From NCBI GenBank assembly GCA_904063045.1, contig CAJFCJ010000006.1, forward strand, positions 2,346,946-2,410,945: a stretch of DNA of 64,000 bases, in the 5' to 3' direction. A program made the translations under genes and the position numbers. The notes beneath the pieces are model-generated. The model searched no databases. It was not told the DNA's origin and worked only from the letters and a program-made list of their open reading frames with translations. The DNA is from Dimorphilus gyrociliatus (Eukaryota > Annelida > Polychaeta > Dinophilidae). This document shows, piece by piece, positions 22,233-33,851 of this stretch (position 1 is its first letter; each line of letters opens with the position of its first letter).

Positions 22233-22628
22233 TTAAAGTTGAAGAAACTTTTGTATATCTTCATTTATTTCCTCTTCCTTTGGAACACGTCGTTTGTATA
22301 CACTAGGAACCAAATTTAAGTCGGAAAGTTCAAACTTATACTCTGGAACTTTTTCTGTTCTATATGGTGCTAAAAGATCAGCACCCCTTTCTAATTGAAT
22401 TTCATTCAACCAATTGCAAAGTCTATCTACTGTTATATTCATTCTCACGAGTGTTGAGATCAACTCTTCACCTGGATTTTTACTCTCTTCCATTTTCTCT
22501 ATTTCAAAGTTCGTCAATTTTATAAATTGTGCAATTTCCCTCCATTTGTGATCGAAATTTAACATATTAGATAATTCATCTCTGATCCGTTGTTTTAAAC
22601 ATAATAAACTTGCGTTGCGCTCGCTCAT
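22233..22628 (-). CDS. Stand-alone death-domain protein, IRAK/Tube-like
   Basis: One uninterrupted exon of about 131 residues from the ATG of MSERNASLLC. An in-frame ATG at 22703 would add 25 residues. The predicted all-helical core has FDHKWREIAQFIKLTNFEIE, then a Leu-rich segment and VDRLCNWLNEIQLERGADLL. The FDxxWxxIA, VxxLxxWL and LxxAxxLL pattern resembles death domains of IRAK, Tube or Pelle proteins, which join Toll/IL-1 receptor complexes through MyD88. No kinase, TIR or second domain follows; only a short charged tail comes before the stop. A role as an adaptor or decoy in Toll signalling is inferred. The death-domain call rests on pattern memory. Confidence 0.65.
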   Translation of the reverse strand: MSERNASLLCLKQRIRDELSNMLNFDHKWREIAQFIKLTNFEIEKMEESKNPGEELISTLVRMNITVDRLCNWLNEIQLERGADLLAPYRTEKVPEYKFELSDLNLVPSVYKRRVPKEEEINEDIQKFLQL

Positions 22629-22970
22629 AATTTTTAATGAAAGCGAAAGGAACAAGGTAGCTGATCGGTTAGTCACCGGTTTCAATGACCATAGAACAAA
22701 CATTTCCTAACAAGTTAGGAATTTAAGCGGCTCTCCAGTGGAAATTTTCTGGTAAGTCCCGGCTCTCTATTATCTCTCTATTTCTTAAAAATTTGTAAAA
22801 ATTTCCTATAAAAGCCACAAAACATTAGTGTACGAAAGCAACTATGTCATTTTATATATATCTACTTCCGGATCGGTAGTTACTGGTTATTGTAATCTTA
22901 CAAAATTGGAGCTGATCGGTTCAATTACGAAAGAATTTTAATGAATTTATGAAGATATTTATTATGAACA
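22629..22970. promoter_or_regulatory. Divergent promoter with repeated GATCGGT motif
   Basis: 342 bp between divergent start codons. GATCGGT occurs at about 22663, 22871 and 22914. The first two sit in a longer imperfect repeat of the form GATCGGT(T)AGTYACYGGT. They may be shared regulatory sites. Confidence 0.5.
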
Positions 22971-23954
22971 ATGTCAGAAAAGATTTTGGAAGAGCTGAAA
23001 GAAGTAAAAGAAAAAATCCTCTCTATTCCCAACACCGAACTTATATCATGTGTCCCTGCTATTGTCCAAATCAAGATTACTTTAACAAAGTATAAACAGC
23101 TGGTTGTATGTATGCAATTTTCTGATAATTATCCCTACGATTGCTTGCTAGTGGAGCTTAAAAGTAAACTTTTATCAGATAATTTACTTCAGAAAATGAC
23201 AAAAATATGTGAAGAGGAATTACGTAAATTTGAGGGTGAAAAACAAATAATTCATCTTGTTAAATTTGTTAAAAACTTTATTATTGATAATCCGTTATGT
23301 GTTTGTAGTGATGAGATATTATCACTTAAAAATTTATTGACAGACGGAGATGAAATTAAGCTTAAACAAAAAGTTTCAAAAATTATTTTAAAGCTTCGTG
23401 AAGGATCTTATATGATAAATAGCAGTTTTACAATACCAAATGACTATCCGGTCAGTAGAATAAATGTTACAATAAGTGATTGTAATTTACCAGAAGTGCT
23501 AAGAGTTAATTGTGAAAGTCAATGTCAGGAATTGGCAAGAAGAGCTGTAGAGCCTCCTTTGAAAAGAAAATCTTCTGATCCTCCATTTGAACCGACTCCC
23601 TCTCTTCTTAAAATATCAGAATTTATTATAAACAATGTTATAAGAAAATATCCCACTATGCTGTGTCCTTGTTGTCATAAGTCAGCTCTTCCAGCAGACG
23701 CTATGGATGTAGTCAAAGATCATCAGGCAGACCAGTTTGTAGAAAGAGTATATTGTGGACACCTATTCCATCATAAATGTATAGACGATTATATGAAAAC
23801 TCCTCCATTTACTGGCGGTAAAAAATGTCCGAGTTGCGGAAGTAGGATATTTCACGACAAATGGAGAGCCACGCCTGAGTTGGCTGAAGCTAGATGGGCT
23901 CATAAACAAGCCAGGCAACGAGAATTAGACGAGGTTGTTGATTTTCTTGGATAA
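22971..23954 (+). CDS. RWD-like plus RING-type zinc-binding protein
   Basis: Intronless, 327 residues. The N-terminal part (about 1-110) looks like an RWD/UBC-like fold: alternating strands, then DNYPYDCLLVEL, which fits the YPxxxP-type RWD signature. A second similar segment has NDYPVSRINVTISD (about 140-175). The C-terminal third has a RING-type cluster: CPCCH, then YCGHLFHHKCIDDYM, then KKCPSCGSRI. Spacing suggests two zinc ions and an atypical RING-H2. RWD plus RING proteins are often E3 ubiquitin ligases, so that activity is inferred. I cannot name an orthologue. The neighbouring gene diverges from a shared 342-bp promoter. Confidence 0.7.
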   Translation: MSEKILEELKEVKEKILSIPNTELISCVPAIVQIKITLTKYKQLVVCMQFSDNYPYDCLLVELKSKLLSDNLLQKMTKICEEELRKFEGEKQIIHLVKFVKNFIIDNPLCVCSDEILSLKNLLTDGDEIKLKQKVSKIILKLREGSYMINSSFTIPNDYPVSRINVTISDCNLPEVLRVNCESQCQELARRAVEPPLKRKSSDPPFEPTPSLLKISEFIINNVIRKYPTMLCPCCHKSALPADAMDVVKDHQADQFVERVYCGHLFHHKCIDDYMKTPPFTGGKKCPSCGSRIFHDKWRATPELAEARWAHKQARQRELDEVVDFLG

Positions 23955-24187
23955 TACTCAACCTTCTAGGAAATAAAAGAAAACAAAGTTTCTTTTCAAT
24001 ATGAGAATTCTATTTATTTTTAAAATCTATTGAGAAAATAAAAAGACACAAATTTACACAAAATTCTTTAGAAAATCATCTTTCCTTGTGCCTATTTTCG
24101 TTATTTTCCGTTAATTGGAGACGTTTCGAAAGGAAGACGTCAAGTCTAGAGTTTAAATATTAAATTTAGTCTTATAGTTTACAGCTC

Positions 24188-24260
24188 GGTCGCGTAGTGT
24201 AGTGGTTATCACGTTCGCTTTACACGCGAAAGGTCCCCAGTTCGAGCCTGGGCGTGACCA
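24188..24260 (+). tRNA. tRNA-Val (anticodon TAC)
   Basis: A full cloverleaf of 73 nt with discriminator A. The acceptor stem is GGTCGCG with CGTGACC, including one G.T pair. The anticodon stem TTCGC/GCGAA encloses the loop TTTACAC. The A box TAGTGTAGTGG and B box AGTTCGAGCCT are internal promoters, and a T-run terminator follows directly. There is no intron. Confidence 0.97.
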
Positions 24261-24423
24261 GTTTTTTTTCTTTTTTTTATTTTATTAAAATGGATTGGTT
24301 AGGGGAATTGTCGATTTGATAAAAGTAATTATAGAATGATTGACTAAATATTAGAATTAGCTATCGCAAACGCTTTTAATATTGTATTGATTTGTGGAAT
24401 AATATTTTAAAAAGTAGGTTAAC

Positions 24424-27017
24424 TCAAAAATGAGATAAAGTGCTTAGGGTAACTTTTGGAGGTCTTCCTCTCTTCGATTTATTGCGAGGTTCTGCGTGAT
24501 GTTTCGATCGTAAATGTCTATTAAGAATATATCGTTGAGTGAATTCTTTTCCGCAGAGTTCACATTCCAATTTATCGGGTTGTGCTCCGTGATGATGAAG
24601 AATAGAATGCATATTTAAATCATCAGTATCTTTACATTTATGACCACAATTTTCAAATTTGCATTTTAATTCTTTCTCTTGATGCGCTCTTTGATAATGT
24701 ATGGAAAAACTCAATCGATTATTGCAAACTTTGCCGCATTTATCGCAAAAGAATTCCGTAGGTGTTGACATTTTCTGATGTAGACAATTCTTGGCATTTT
24801 TTCTTAAATATACATCGCAAACGTTACAATAATGATCTTTTAATTCAGCTTTAAGGTCTTCCGGCATGGGTATCCGGTGCCTGTTGTACTGATGAGTTTT
24901 ATAATTAATATATTTTTGAAAGATTTGTTGGCATTCATTGCAAAAGTAAGGTTCAATGGCCATATCTCCGGACGGTAGGTGAAAACGATTTTCGTGAACG
25001 TATAATGAAATCTGAGAAAGATAGTGAAAGTATTTATAAAAAAAAAATTTATTTTGTAAATTAAAAATATAAACCTGATATTTAAAGATTTGCCCGCAGT
25101 CTTCACACATTAATTGATCGTCGAAAATTTCATCTTTGTGAATTTCTTTAACGTGAGCGTGCATATCTTTCTTCGATGTAAACAATTCATCACAAAATTT
25201 GCATAAAACATTGTTGTCGTGTTCGTCATGTTCCTCGGTAAGATGTTGTTCAACGTGACATTTCATTCCTATAAAATAACAACCATCTCTTGGACAAAAT
25301 CTTAGTGCTCGATGTGTCGGGTAGATTGGTCTAAATTGGTGCTTATTTATCATGTGAATAGTATAAAGAACTTCGCTATAAGAAGTAAATTCAGAGCAGT
25401 AGTTGCATTTAAGTAGGTATTCTTTTGAACACATGGTATTTTCGGTTTGGTCATGACCATGAACTTCACGAAAATGCTTGATTGCTTCGTTTTTATACAG
25501 CATCTATTTTAAATATATTAAAAATAGTACAAAAACCATAAATGAAAACATGCTCTATATTGTTTAAAAGAGGAAAAAACAGACCTTAACAGTTGAACAA
25601 CCGTAATAATCACAGGTAATCTTAGTTGGATGCTTTAAAGCGTAACGAGATATAACTTTACTGTGGCTCTCAAAGTGTTTTTGTGTTTGATTCAAGATGT
25701 ATTGATCACATTCTCCACAATACTTATCTTCCAAAAGCTCTCCAAGTTCATCGGGTAATTTTACTTTATGATCATTGTACATGTGAATATGTAGATTTTG
25801 TTCGGGTTCGTGAACGTTAAACTTTTTATAGCACATAGCACACGATATAGATTCGGGTATATCCTCTTTTTTAGCATTTATTAGGAAAGGATCCCCTTCT
25901 TCGTCATTCTCTTCTTCGACATTTCCCACTATGTCGACATCTTGGTCGTCATTAGCAATATTTCCATTATCATTTCTTATAGCATCAATGATACTCCTGT
26001 TTCTTGGATTTTTTTTGCAATATTTTAAATGCATATATATTAAATTAACTGTCTTTTGAGTAGCATTGCAAAATTTACATGTATATTTTGTTATTTTGCG
26101 TTTCATACCATCTTTTTCTACAATATATTCAACAGCTTTAAAACCTTTCTGTTGAATAATCCCTTCTTTTTGTTGCTTTAGTTGAGCTTTTTCACTGAGT
26201 TTAGGGGTCCATTTAAGCGAAACTTTACTTTTTTTCGTTGGTATAATAATAGACGAATCGCTTTCATCATCTTCGTTATCCTTTCTAAGAATTCTTTCCA
26301 ATTCAGTTTGAAATTCCATTTCACACTTCTCCGTTTCTTTGGCCTTTATAGTTTTACTATTTAAAGCCGATGAAGAAGCTTTTTTTGCAACTGCAATTTC
26401 TTTGTATATTGATTGATATTTTTTCTGTGTTTCCGTAACTTTTCTTGCAGTTAAATTTAAAAGACCTAAATGAATTTTAAATATTCTTTAATATTCTATA
26501 AATAGTATTTGATATTTTATTCTATCTAACCCGGTGCGTAATCATTCATAGATACGTAGATTATTTCAGATTCCGATTCGAATAATTCAGGACGTAATTT
26601 TTCTACTATGTTGTCTTCTTCTGGCTCATCGAAAAAACCGATTTCTTCTGGATCTTCATCAATCCAATTTCCTTTCGACATTTCGTCTGACAGTAAACTC
26701 AGGAAATTTTCTTTTACATCTATCTCCTGTAAAATTCTGTGTAACATTTTTGCATCTTTTTCCGTTCTTTTAAACTTTCCAGTGTAAAGAAAAGATAACA
26801 GATTTTCTAAATCACTTTGTGTGAGTAACAATTTATTAAGCGAAGTTTTCCATGTGTTCCCTTTGCAACAAACTCGAAAGACAATCGAATGACATAAGAC
26901 AGGCTTTTGGTCATCTGTCATTAAAACTAAATCGCAAAAATGGCCAATCTTTCGGAGTTTGGCAAATTCACCAAAGAACTGGTTGGCAAATTTCAAGCTG
27001 GGCTTGTCGAATGGCAT
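24424..27017 (-). CDS. BTB-domain C2H2 zinc-finger protein (4 exons)
   Basis: Exons 27017-26531, 26465-25585, 25503-25075 and 25011-24424 give about 794 residues. The N-terminal BTB/POZ domain (about 1-110) has HFCDLVLMTDDQKPVLCHSI and LENLLSFLYTGKF. An acidic linker follows. Exon 2 has a CKFC...HLKYC finger and CAMCYKKF. Exons 3 and 4 hold a string of C2H2-type fingers (for example CEDCGQIFKY, CNECQQIF, CDKCGKVC, CELCGKEF), ending in an AT-hook-like KRGRPPK. BTB-ZF proteins are nuclear transcription factors that dimerise through BTB; targets are unknown. A TGA lies in frame upstream of the ATG, supporting the start. Several fingers have unusual spacing. The 63-nt intron inside a finger (25074-25012) is a multiple of three and could be retained. 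Confidence 0.86.
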
Positions 27018-27958
27018 CGCGAGCTGTATTATCGCTCAGCTCTCTAAGCTTACACTCATCCTTAGAGTTTATGCAAAAATTAAAATGCTATTATTATAAT
27101 TCCTTAAAGAAATTTGTAATCGACTACTGTGAGAATATTATTTAAAAGAAATCAAAAACGGATTCAATAATTCAATAGTTGTGGATAATATTGACTATTG
27201 TTGGAATCCATAAACTGTACGAGATCTATTCTTATACACTAGCGTAGTCCATAGAAAGCGCACTATTTTCATAGCAGATATTATAAGATTTATCTCCAAA
27301 TATCTGACATAGGCTTACATACTTTCTTTATATATAAATTCTAGTTAATAAAATAATACCCCTACGTTATTTAAACTTAAACGCCAGTATGTAAGCAATA
27401 TACAATATATACAAAATAGATAAATTCTTTAAAGATAAGTTGATAATATAGAAGAATAGTAGTATATGAATGTAAAAATACTATTAAAACTTTTAATGTA
27501 ATGTATTCATACAGAATTAAAAAGATAGATATATAACATCACCAAAAAATATTTGATATAAAACATAGAGCGATCTAAGCTTTTGATAGAAATTAAGTAA
27601 TAAATATATAATATAAGCTTTATATAACTTATATCTATTCAATGTGTCTATACTATATATATAGCATATGTATATATATATGTATACTGTGCATTATACT
27701 ATAGATATTTATATATTGACATGATTTATGCAAGAAAAAGGAAAAGATATAGCAAAAATAGAACAAATAAAGCAAGTGGAAATGCGTGGAAGGCCCTTTC
27801 TTTCTTTCCTTCTTTCTTTGCAATGAAGACTATCTTGAGGTATAATTTCTTATGGAAGAAATGTAAAGAGTAGTCGATAAATTGCTGTTCTATAGTTTTA
27901 AGAGTAAATAATGAAGAGATATAATTCATGTAAAGCGTTTAAACAAAGTTTTGTCTAT
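27018..27958. other. AT-rich intergenic stretch with TA repeats
   Basis: Promoter of the BTB-ZF gene at the left and the 3' flank of the arrestin gene at the right. TA-rich simple sequence around 27650-27700. No supported gene. Confidence 0.45.
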
Positions 27959-29288
27959 TTAGTTTTCAGCAGCTGAGTACAATGGGTTTTGTCGCGTTTC
28001 ACCAGGTACCATTGGTCTTCTGAACTCTTTACCCTTATCATCTTCTTCTTCAAGGTTGGCGTTGACATCACTTACGTCGTGAACAAATGATGTACTCACT
28101 CTATTGGATTTTTTATCCTCTGGTATCCTCGTCAGATCTAAGGGATCCACAGTTGAATGAGTTTTTCCATTTGGAATATACTCTTGAGCATTTGGTACAC
28201 CGGATGCACTAAGGATTTCGGGAGACGGAGGCGTATGACCAGTTCCAATTACTATAGGAACTTTCATTATTATTCCTTTACTTGACGCAATATCGACAAT
28301 AAACTGTAAGTCGTAACTTATGTCAATGATATCACAACCATCCAATCTGGATTCTGGAATATACGGCGGAATGGTTAGTCTAACGTTTGTCCACTTTCGG
28401 GCTTCTCCAGCTTCCAAAGACCATTCGTCACGTCTCTTATTAACAACTTGAACATTGGTTTGGTGCTAAATGGATATTTGTTTAATAAAGATAACATTTA
28501 TCAAATAGTTGGGTGACAAACCTGATGCTTCGCATTAAACCGACTATTCATCACTAGAGCAGCTTGAACGCCTCGAACATCTCTCGGTGAATTGTTAGCA
28601 ATATGAGCATTGATATAAATATCCTCCCCAGGAAAATGGCCCGTTTTATTAATACCAATTGTAGCTGACACTTTACCATTAATGCAAAAAGCAAAAGTAC
28701 CAAAGAATCTCTTTTCTTGCTTTATAGTCTTCTGCTTTGACAAAGATTCCTCGCTATTTATGTCCAAATGTCTGTAAAAAATAAATTTGTATACGTTAAT
28801 AATTAATGGATTTATATGAATAATTACCTCAACACAAGAAAAGGTTCCGATGTTATTGTTGTGCTCATGCCCATCTGTTTATCTTCTTTTAGAGTGGCTT
28901 TCACAACGTAAGTTATAGAACCATATTTTCCTATAAATGAAGATGGCAAATTCAACGGCAAAACGTACTCCAACGGAAATTTATGTTTTCCTTTTTGTAG
29001 GGCCAACGGAATACCTGGGGTGGTTTTTGTGACGTCGTATGTTAAATCAATATAGACCTCATCGGCCCTTACAGTTTCTCGAGACGAATCTTCCCAAGAG
29101 ACGCTGGCTTCACCTTTGATTTGAACTGTAATCGACTTAACCTTAATTGTGTCAGTTAGGACGAGTAAAATATGTCCACGTAAAGCTTCACCAGGAACAT
29201 ATTGATATTGTTCATCAATGTCATGGTCTAGATTAATGTCAAAACGATCTATAACTTTCTTTTTGGTAGAATCTTTTGTGAAGGCCAT
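27959..29288 (-). CDS. Alpha-arrestin (arrestin domain-containing, ARRDC-type; 3 exons)
   Basis: Exons 29288-28828, 28771-28522 and 28465-27959 give 405 residues. The arrestin N domain (about 1-155) opens with RFDINLDHDIDEQYQYVPGE and has LRGHILLVLTDTIKVKSITV and FPLEYVLPLNLPSSFIGKYG, typical of alpha-arrestins. The C domain (about 160-320) has IGINKTGHFPGEDIYINAHI and LTIPPYIPESRLDGCDIIDI. The tail is acidic and ends NPLYSAAEN. Alpha-arrestins usually link membrane cargo to HECT ligases through PPxY motifs. No PPxY is visible; only PPSP occurs. So NEDD4 recruitment is doubtful, and vertebrate ARRDC numbering cannot be assigned. Confidence 0.88.
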
Positions 29289-30360
29289 GATTTACTTTTC
29301 TTTAATCCTTTAAAATAAAAAATAAAAAAGAACTAGGTCAGTATGCCTAAAAACTAAACTTTTCATATTCCCTCATAGATAATGACCCATAACCAACGAA
29401 CTTAATAATCCTTAGCAATCTTATATTACACAAAGAACTCTTTTTTCTTATTCCATTTTATTAAATATACATTTAAAAATATATTATCTCTAAATCTAAA
29501 TATTCAATTATTTTGACAATGAAAATGAAAAAATAACATAATCATATCAAAATTATATATAAATATTAATTTTCTAACAATTTTAAAACCCTGTTCACGT
29601 ATTTTATCTTGTACATAGAATATTGATAAATTTATTAAATGGCCTATCCCTTTAAGTCAGCAGAAATGAATTTTTAGACGCTGACGATATAAACGTAATA
29701 TTTAATGAATAATGAATAAGTTTATATAAATATTACATATAAAATGAAGAGAACTAGAAGAGAAAATAAAAAACTGGGTTGGGTTAGCTAAATTAGAAAA
29801 GAAATGATTATCTTTATCAAAACGAGACGGAATAAGTTAATTCGTCTCTTAAATATTTTGATGTTGATAATAGAGGCAGAGAGGAGAGAGAGAGAGAGTT
29901 TAAAATCGGATTTAAATCATATTTTTTTTATTTATATATTTATAAAGTTATTGTAAAAATGTATTAATTTATAATTACCTTCGTTTAGAAATATAGCCTT
30001 ATTTAGTAAGAATTTAACTCAATTACTTGAGTGTAAATGAAGAATTTGTTTTTTTTTAGAGTTTTATTTTCGACTTTGTTTCAACTCCTTGAAAATCTAC
30101 TACACACACATCATGACTATAGCATGCCGAATAAACATGGCGAAAGGTCCACACCCGCTATCAATATATATCAAAATGTTATAGAGAAAATAGAATGGGT
30201 TAAGTCATTTTTGCACAAAAATCGGCCAATTTTATTGAACGGGGGCCACTGTCTCAGATCATTCATATTAAAAAAGGTTGAAGGGTGGGGGGAATAAAGG
30301 TTTATAGGCAGAGTAGAGATTTCAATGCAAATTTTTTTTACTTTTCTTCCCTGGCGCTCT
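29289..30360. other. AT-rich intergenic stretch
   Basis: Promoter side of the arrestin gene and 3' flank of the TMC gene. A short GA repeat lies near 29885. An 86-codon plus-strand ORF (30037-30297) shows no recognisable domain and is not called. Confidence 0.45.
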
Positions 30361-33300
30361 CTAGCGTGTTTTCGGAACAAATCTCTCTTGCAATTGAGCT
30401 TTTAGATCATTATTAACGGTTCTTAAAGATCTCGACAATGAATATAAGTATTGAATGATCATTCTGAAAATATAATATTCATTAGCGAAATGTTAATAAA
30501 TTGAATGGTAAAACTAACATCAGTAAGACAATTAAAGGGCAGATTATCCCTGGTGATGCTATATAATCTAGAATTTTCGTTATAAACTCGGGGAATTCTT
30601 TAACTATTGTTGAAGTCAGAACGTAGTAAGATCTCTCATAATCACTACAAAAGGGAGCCATTAAAGATATGTTATTATGTCGTTGGGGAGAATTTACAAC
30701 CTTAGTGGGCCACAATCTGGAGATGGTCTTAATTGAACGAGTAAGAAGGCTACTGGTAAACAAACCAGAAACAACATAATCAGTAGTAAGACAAAGTAAA
30801 AGTTATTGGATTTGGAAACTTTGAAAACCCTTTCCAAGGGTATATTACAAACTAGAACAGCCCATGAACGAACGTAGAAGAGAATAACTATCTTAATTAA
30901 GTTTCCAACAGCCAGGAGAGGGGCAAAGAACATTCCCATCCTGTATATGATCAGTCATGAACGTTACACGGAAATTCTCTATTCATATGATAATCTTACC
31001 AAATCATTGCCTGATTATAGATTAAATGCAGTATATTTTCAGCTAACTTAAATTCGCCATACTCCGGCTGGAAGATTAAATAATTTGCCTTTATTACTAG
31101 ACAATACAAACTAACGAAGATATGAAAATTACTAACAAACTTCTTTTCCAAATCCCAACAACATGAACCATTTGCATATCTAACGATAAGATCTCGGAGA
31201 AAATCAATAACGAAGATCATACCAAGTGTAATAAAAAGATCAAAAACCGTTAATTTAAAAAACTCTTGACCAACCATAGTTTCCCAACAAATGAGTTTTG
31301 ATTTATCTTCTCTTAAAGTTGTTGTTTCATTAAAAGAACTCGTTGGTGAGACTCTATTTGCGAAATCATCTCTCTATTCAAGGATACGAGAGTGTGTTAA
31401 TTCATATATATTATATATGTATATGTTATATAAATATTTATGGTAATGTGTTGACACAAACCTTATTAACTATTTTACCATAGAGAGCGACCGTCAGTGT
31501 ATATAAATTTAGTAGATATAACACTAATATCCTCGCTAAAGACCATCTCAAATTGATTCTTGGATGGTACTTTTCAATCATTCCCAAAATTTCAAAAATT
31601 GATGGAAAAAGCGCGGTAATTAGAGACATAACAATCGATACCTAAGAATCAAAGATTCTTAATTAGTATACTAAATATAATAGCTAGATTTTTACCTCAT
31701 TTTGTTGCCACCAATTAACTTCTACGCCATTTTCTTTATCCTTTTCAAATTGTCTTGATCTTTCAACAACAAGATAGATTGCGTAAGCGCTTGATGCCAA
31801 AACTAAAACTACAATAAAGTTTGCCCAGATCCTTAACAATATTAGAATACCCCTGTATTTTGTTTAAATAGTTAATTTTAACACTTTAAAATCTATTAAT
31901 CAAAATTGAAATTATTACTTTCTTTCACTTCTCTGCCTCTCCTTTTCTTCTATTATTGTCTCCTTTTTTTTATATTTATTTCAAATATTGATCAGTTAAT
32001 TAATTATATTGAATAAATTTGCTTATTACCCTAAGAACAGTTACTATTTCAGCCGTTTTATTCTTGGCAGTCTCGGCATTTCCAATTGTGTAGTCCCAAG
32101 ATGCGAATGCCTTCCAGGTGAAGTTTAATTGGCCAATGCTGGTATAATTTCTGCTTAGACTGGCATTTGAAGACATCCTGAACATTGCAGAGTATTCTTA
32201 ATGATAGTTTTAATTATGTTTTTAATTTACAAACTTTAATAGAACAACAACGAAACTTAGAACAAAAATTGATATTCCAGTGAGAAAATAGGCCAAAGGG
32301 CCTCGGTAGAACCCGCCTACCATTTCAGTATTTCCGTAATAGCCGTAAAATAATGGCGAATACTTTAAATATCCTTCAAAATCCCAGATACTTGCCAAAT
32401 CCAAAGCCTGATCTTTCTCTTCTGGTGGAACAGTCTTTAGTGCTGTACCTTGATCTTCACCAACGATTATCTTATAACGTAAAAGGAATAGACGAAGGAT
32501 ATAAAGTTATTATGAGAAAGGCATACTTCAGGAACAACTATAAAGCTTATTGTAACAACTGCAAACATGAAATTAACCCAGAATAGCCACCTCGCAAAAG
32601 TAAAATAGGATGCGACAACAGAACCAAAGTGACCTAAAGGGATATTATAAACAATACTAGTTTTCAGAATATCCACACATTAAAAAATATGAATAACAAA
32701 CTTTCTATTGTTTTGATCCTCATTTCCCAAGGTATGAAGATGACTATGATATTGCTCATAATTCTCTTGATTCGATGCCATATCTGATTGAAATAAATAA
32801 ACAATGTCGACCTACATGAATCATAACCAATAAAATATGAATGATAAACTGTCCGTATACTCTTTCATCGACTATGCACATATCAAATATCCGATAGTGT
32901 AAACGGAGCTAGAGCTTCAACAAACAAGACGATGATTTTGTTTGTCAGCACTCTGGTGTGTTGCTTAAGCTTACAATTTTTTGCATTAAATCAATTTACC
33001 ATGAAAAACAATACATGAAAAAGCGATTTAGATTCATGAATAAATACATTCTAATACTATAAAATCAACCTTTGCTCCAGCTTCCTGATATCCGTGACTT
33101 TTGGAAAGTTTGCCCTCATATCTTTCAACATAGGACTTGGCTAATCTGAATTTTTAAATTAGATTGTCTAATCAATATATTAATATATTTTAAGTATAAC
33201 AATCATAAGATTCTTACTTGACCGTTTGATATTTTTTAACTAGTTGCCATGGTTCAGATCTTACACTACTAATAATTTCCTTCTGCAATTGAATATTCTC

Positions 33301-33851
33301 GAATATCTGTGATTCATCCAGTTGTTGTCTTTCTTCGTTATACATTTCTAGGCAGGAATCCTTATCTTCCACAGCAACTTTCTTCGATCTTCTCCTTTTC
33401 ATCTTTTTAATTATATTTAAAATCAATTAATTTATATATTTTTGAAAGAAAAGAAAATCTTATGTTTTACTTTGAAAGATCTCCTTTTTCCGTTTATCAT
33501 TTTTGCGATTGAATTTAATAAATCGACATTTTCATGTAAATTTAAAGAAGATGGCTGTTTATCCTTCCCATCTTCGTTTGTATTTGTTTGAACAATAATT
33601 TCAGGTAGTTCTTCATCAGGTTGATCCGCTTCGTCTTTTTCTTCTCCTTTTCCGTCGATATCTTTTATTTCTATAAATTCTCTTTCATTTTTAGTTTGTT
33701 TATCGTCATTACTTTCTCTATTTTCCACAATAGGACATAGATTTGATACAACTTTTATTTTGGAGTCTTTTACTTGCTGATCTTCATCGGTCCAATCATC
33801 ACTTTCATCATCGTAATCAATTTCCGGCTCTGGAAGTTTGTCCATATTCAT
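30361..33851 (-). CDS. Transmembrane channel-like (TMC) protein (14 exons)
   Basis: Exons: 33851-33471, 33402-33218, 33145-33070, 32783-32702, 32633-32527, 32470-32235, 32177-32030, 31962-31919, 31852-31696, 31641-31462, 31373-31000, 30940-30701, 30644-30519 and 30463-30361. All phases agree, giving about 812 residues. An acidic cytosolic N-terminus leads to FARWLFWVNFMFAVVTISFI (TM1), followed by several helices. The TMC-domain hallmark CWETMVGQEFFKLTVFDL is present, with further helices and a short basic tail. Other family motifs are ASWDYTIGNAETAKNK and PDCGPL. TMC proteins form mechanotransduction or leak channels in the anoctamin/TMEM16 superfamily. Which subfamily (TMC4-8 rather than TMC1-3) is not certain. 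Exon 8 is only 44 nt with a purine-rich acceptor. The last exon joins through a GTTAGT donor. Confidence 0.93.

Noticed and set aside
30037..30297. 86-codon plus-strand ORF starting with ATG
   Set aside because: No domain, no splice partners and composition typical of spacer; it lies between two minus-strand genes.
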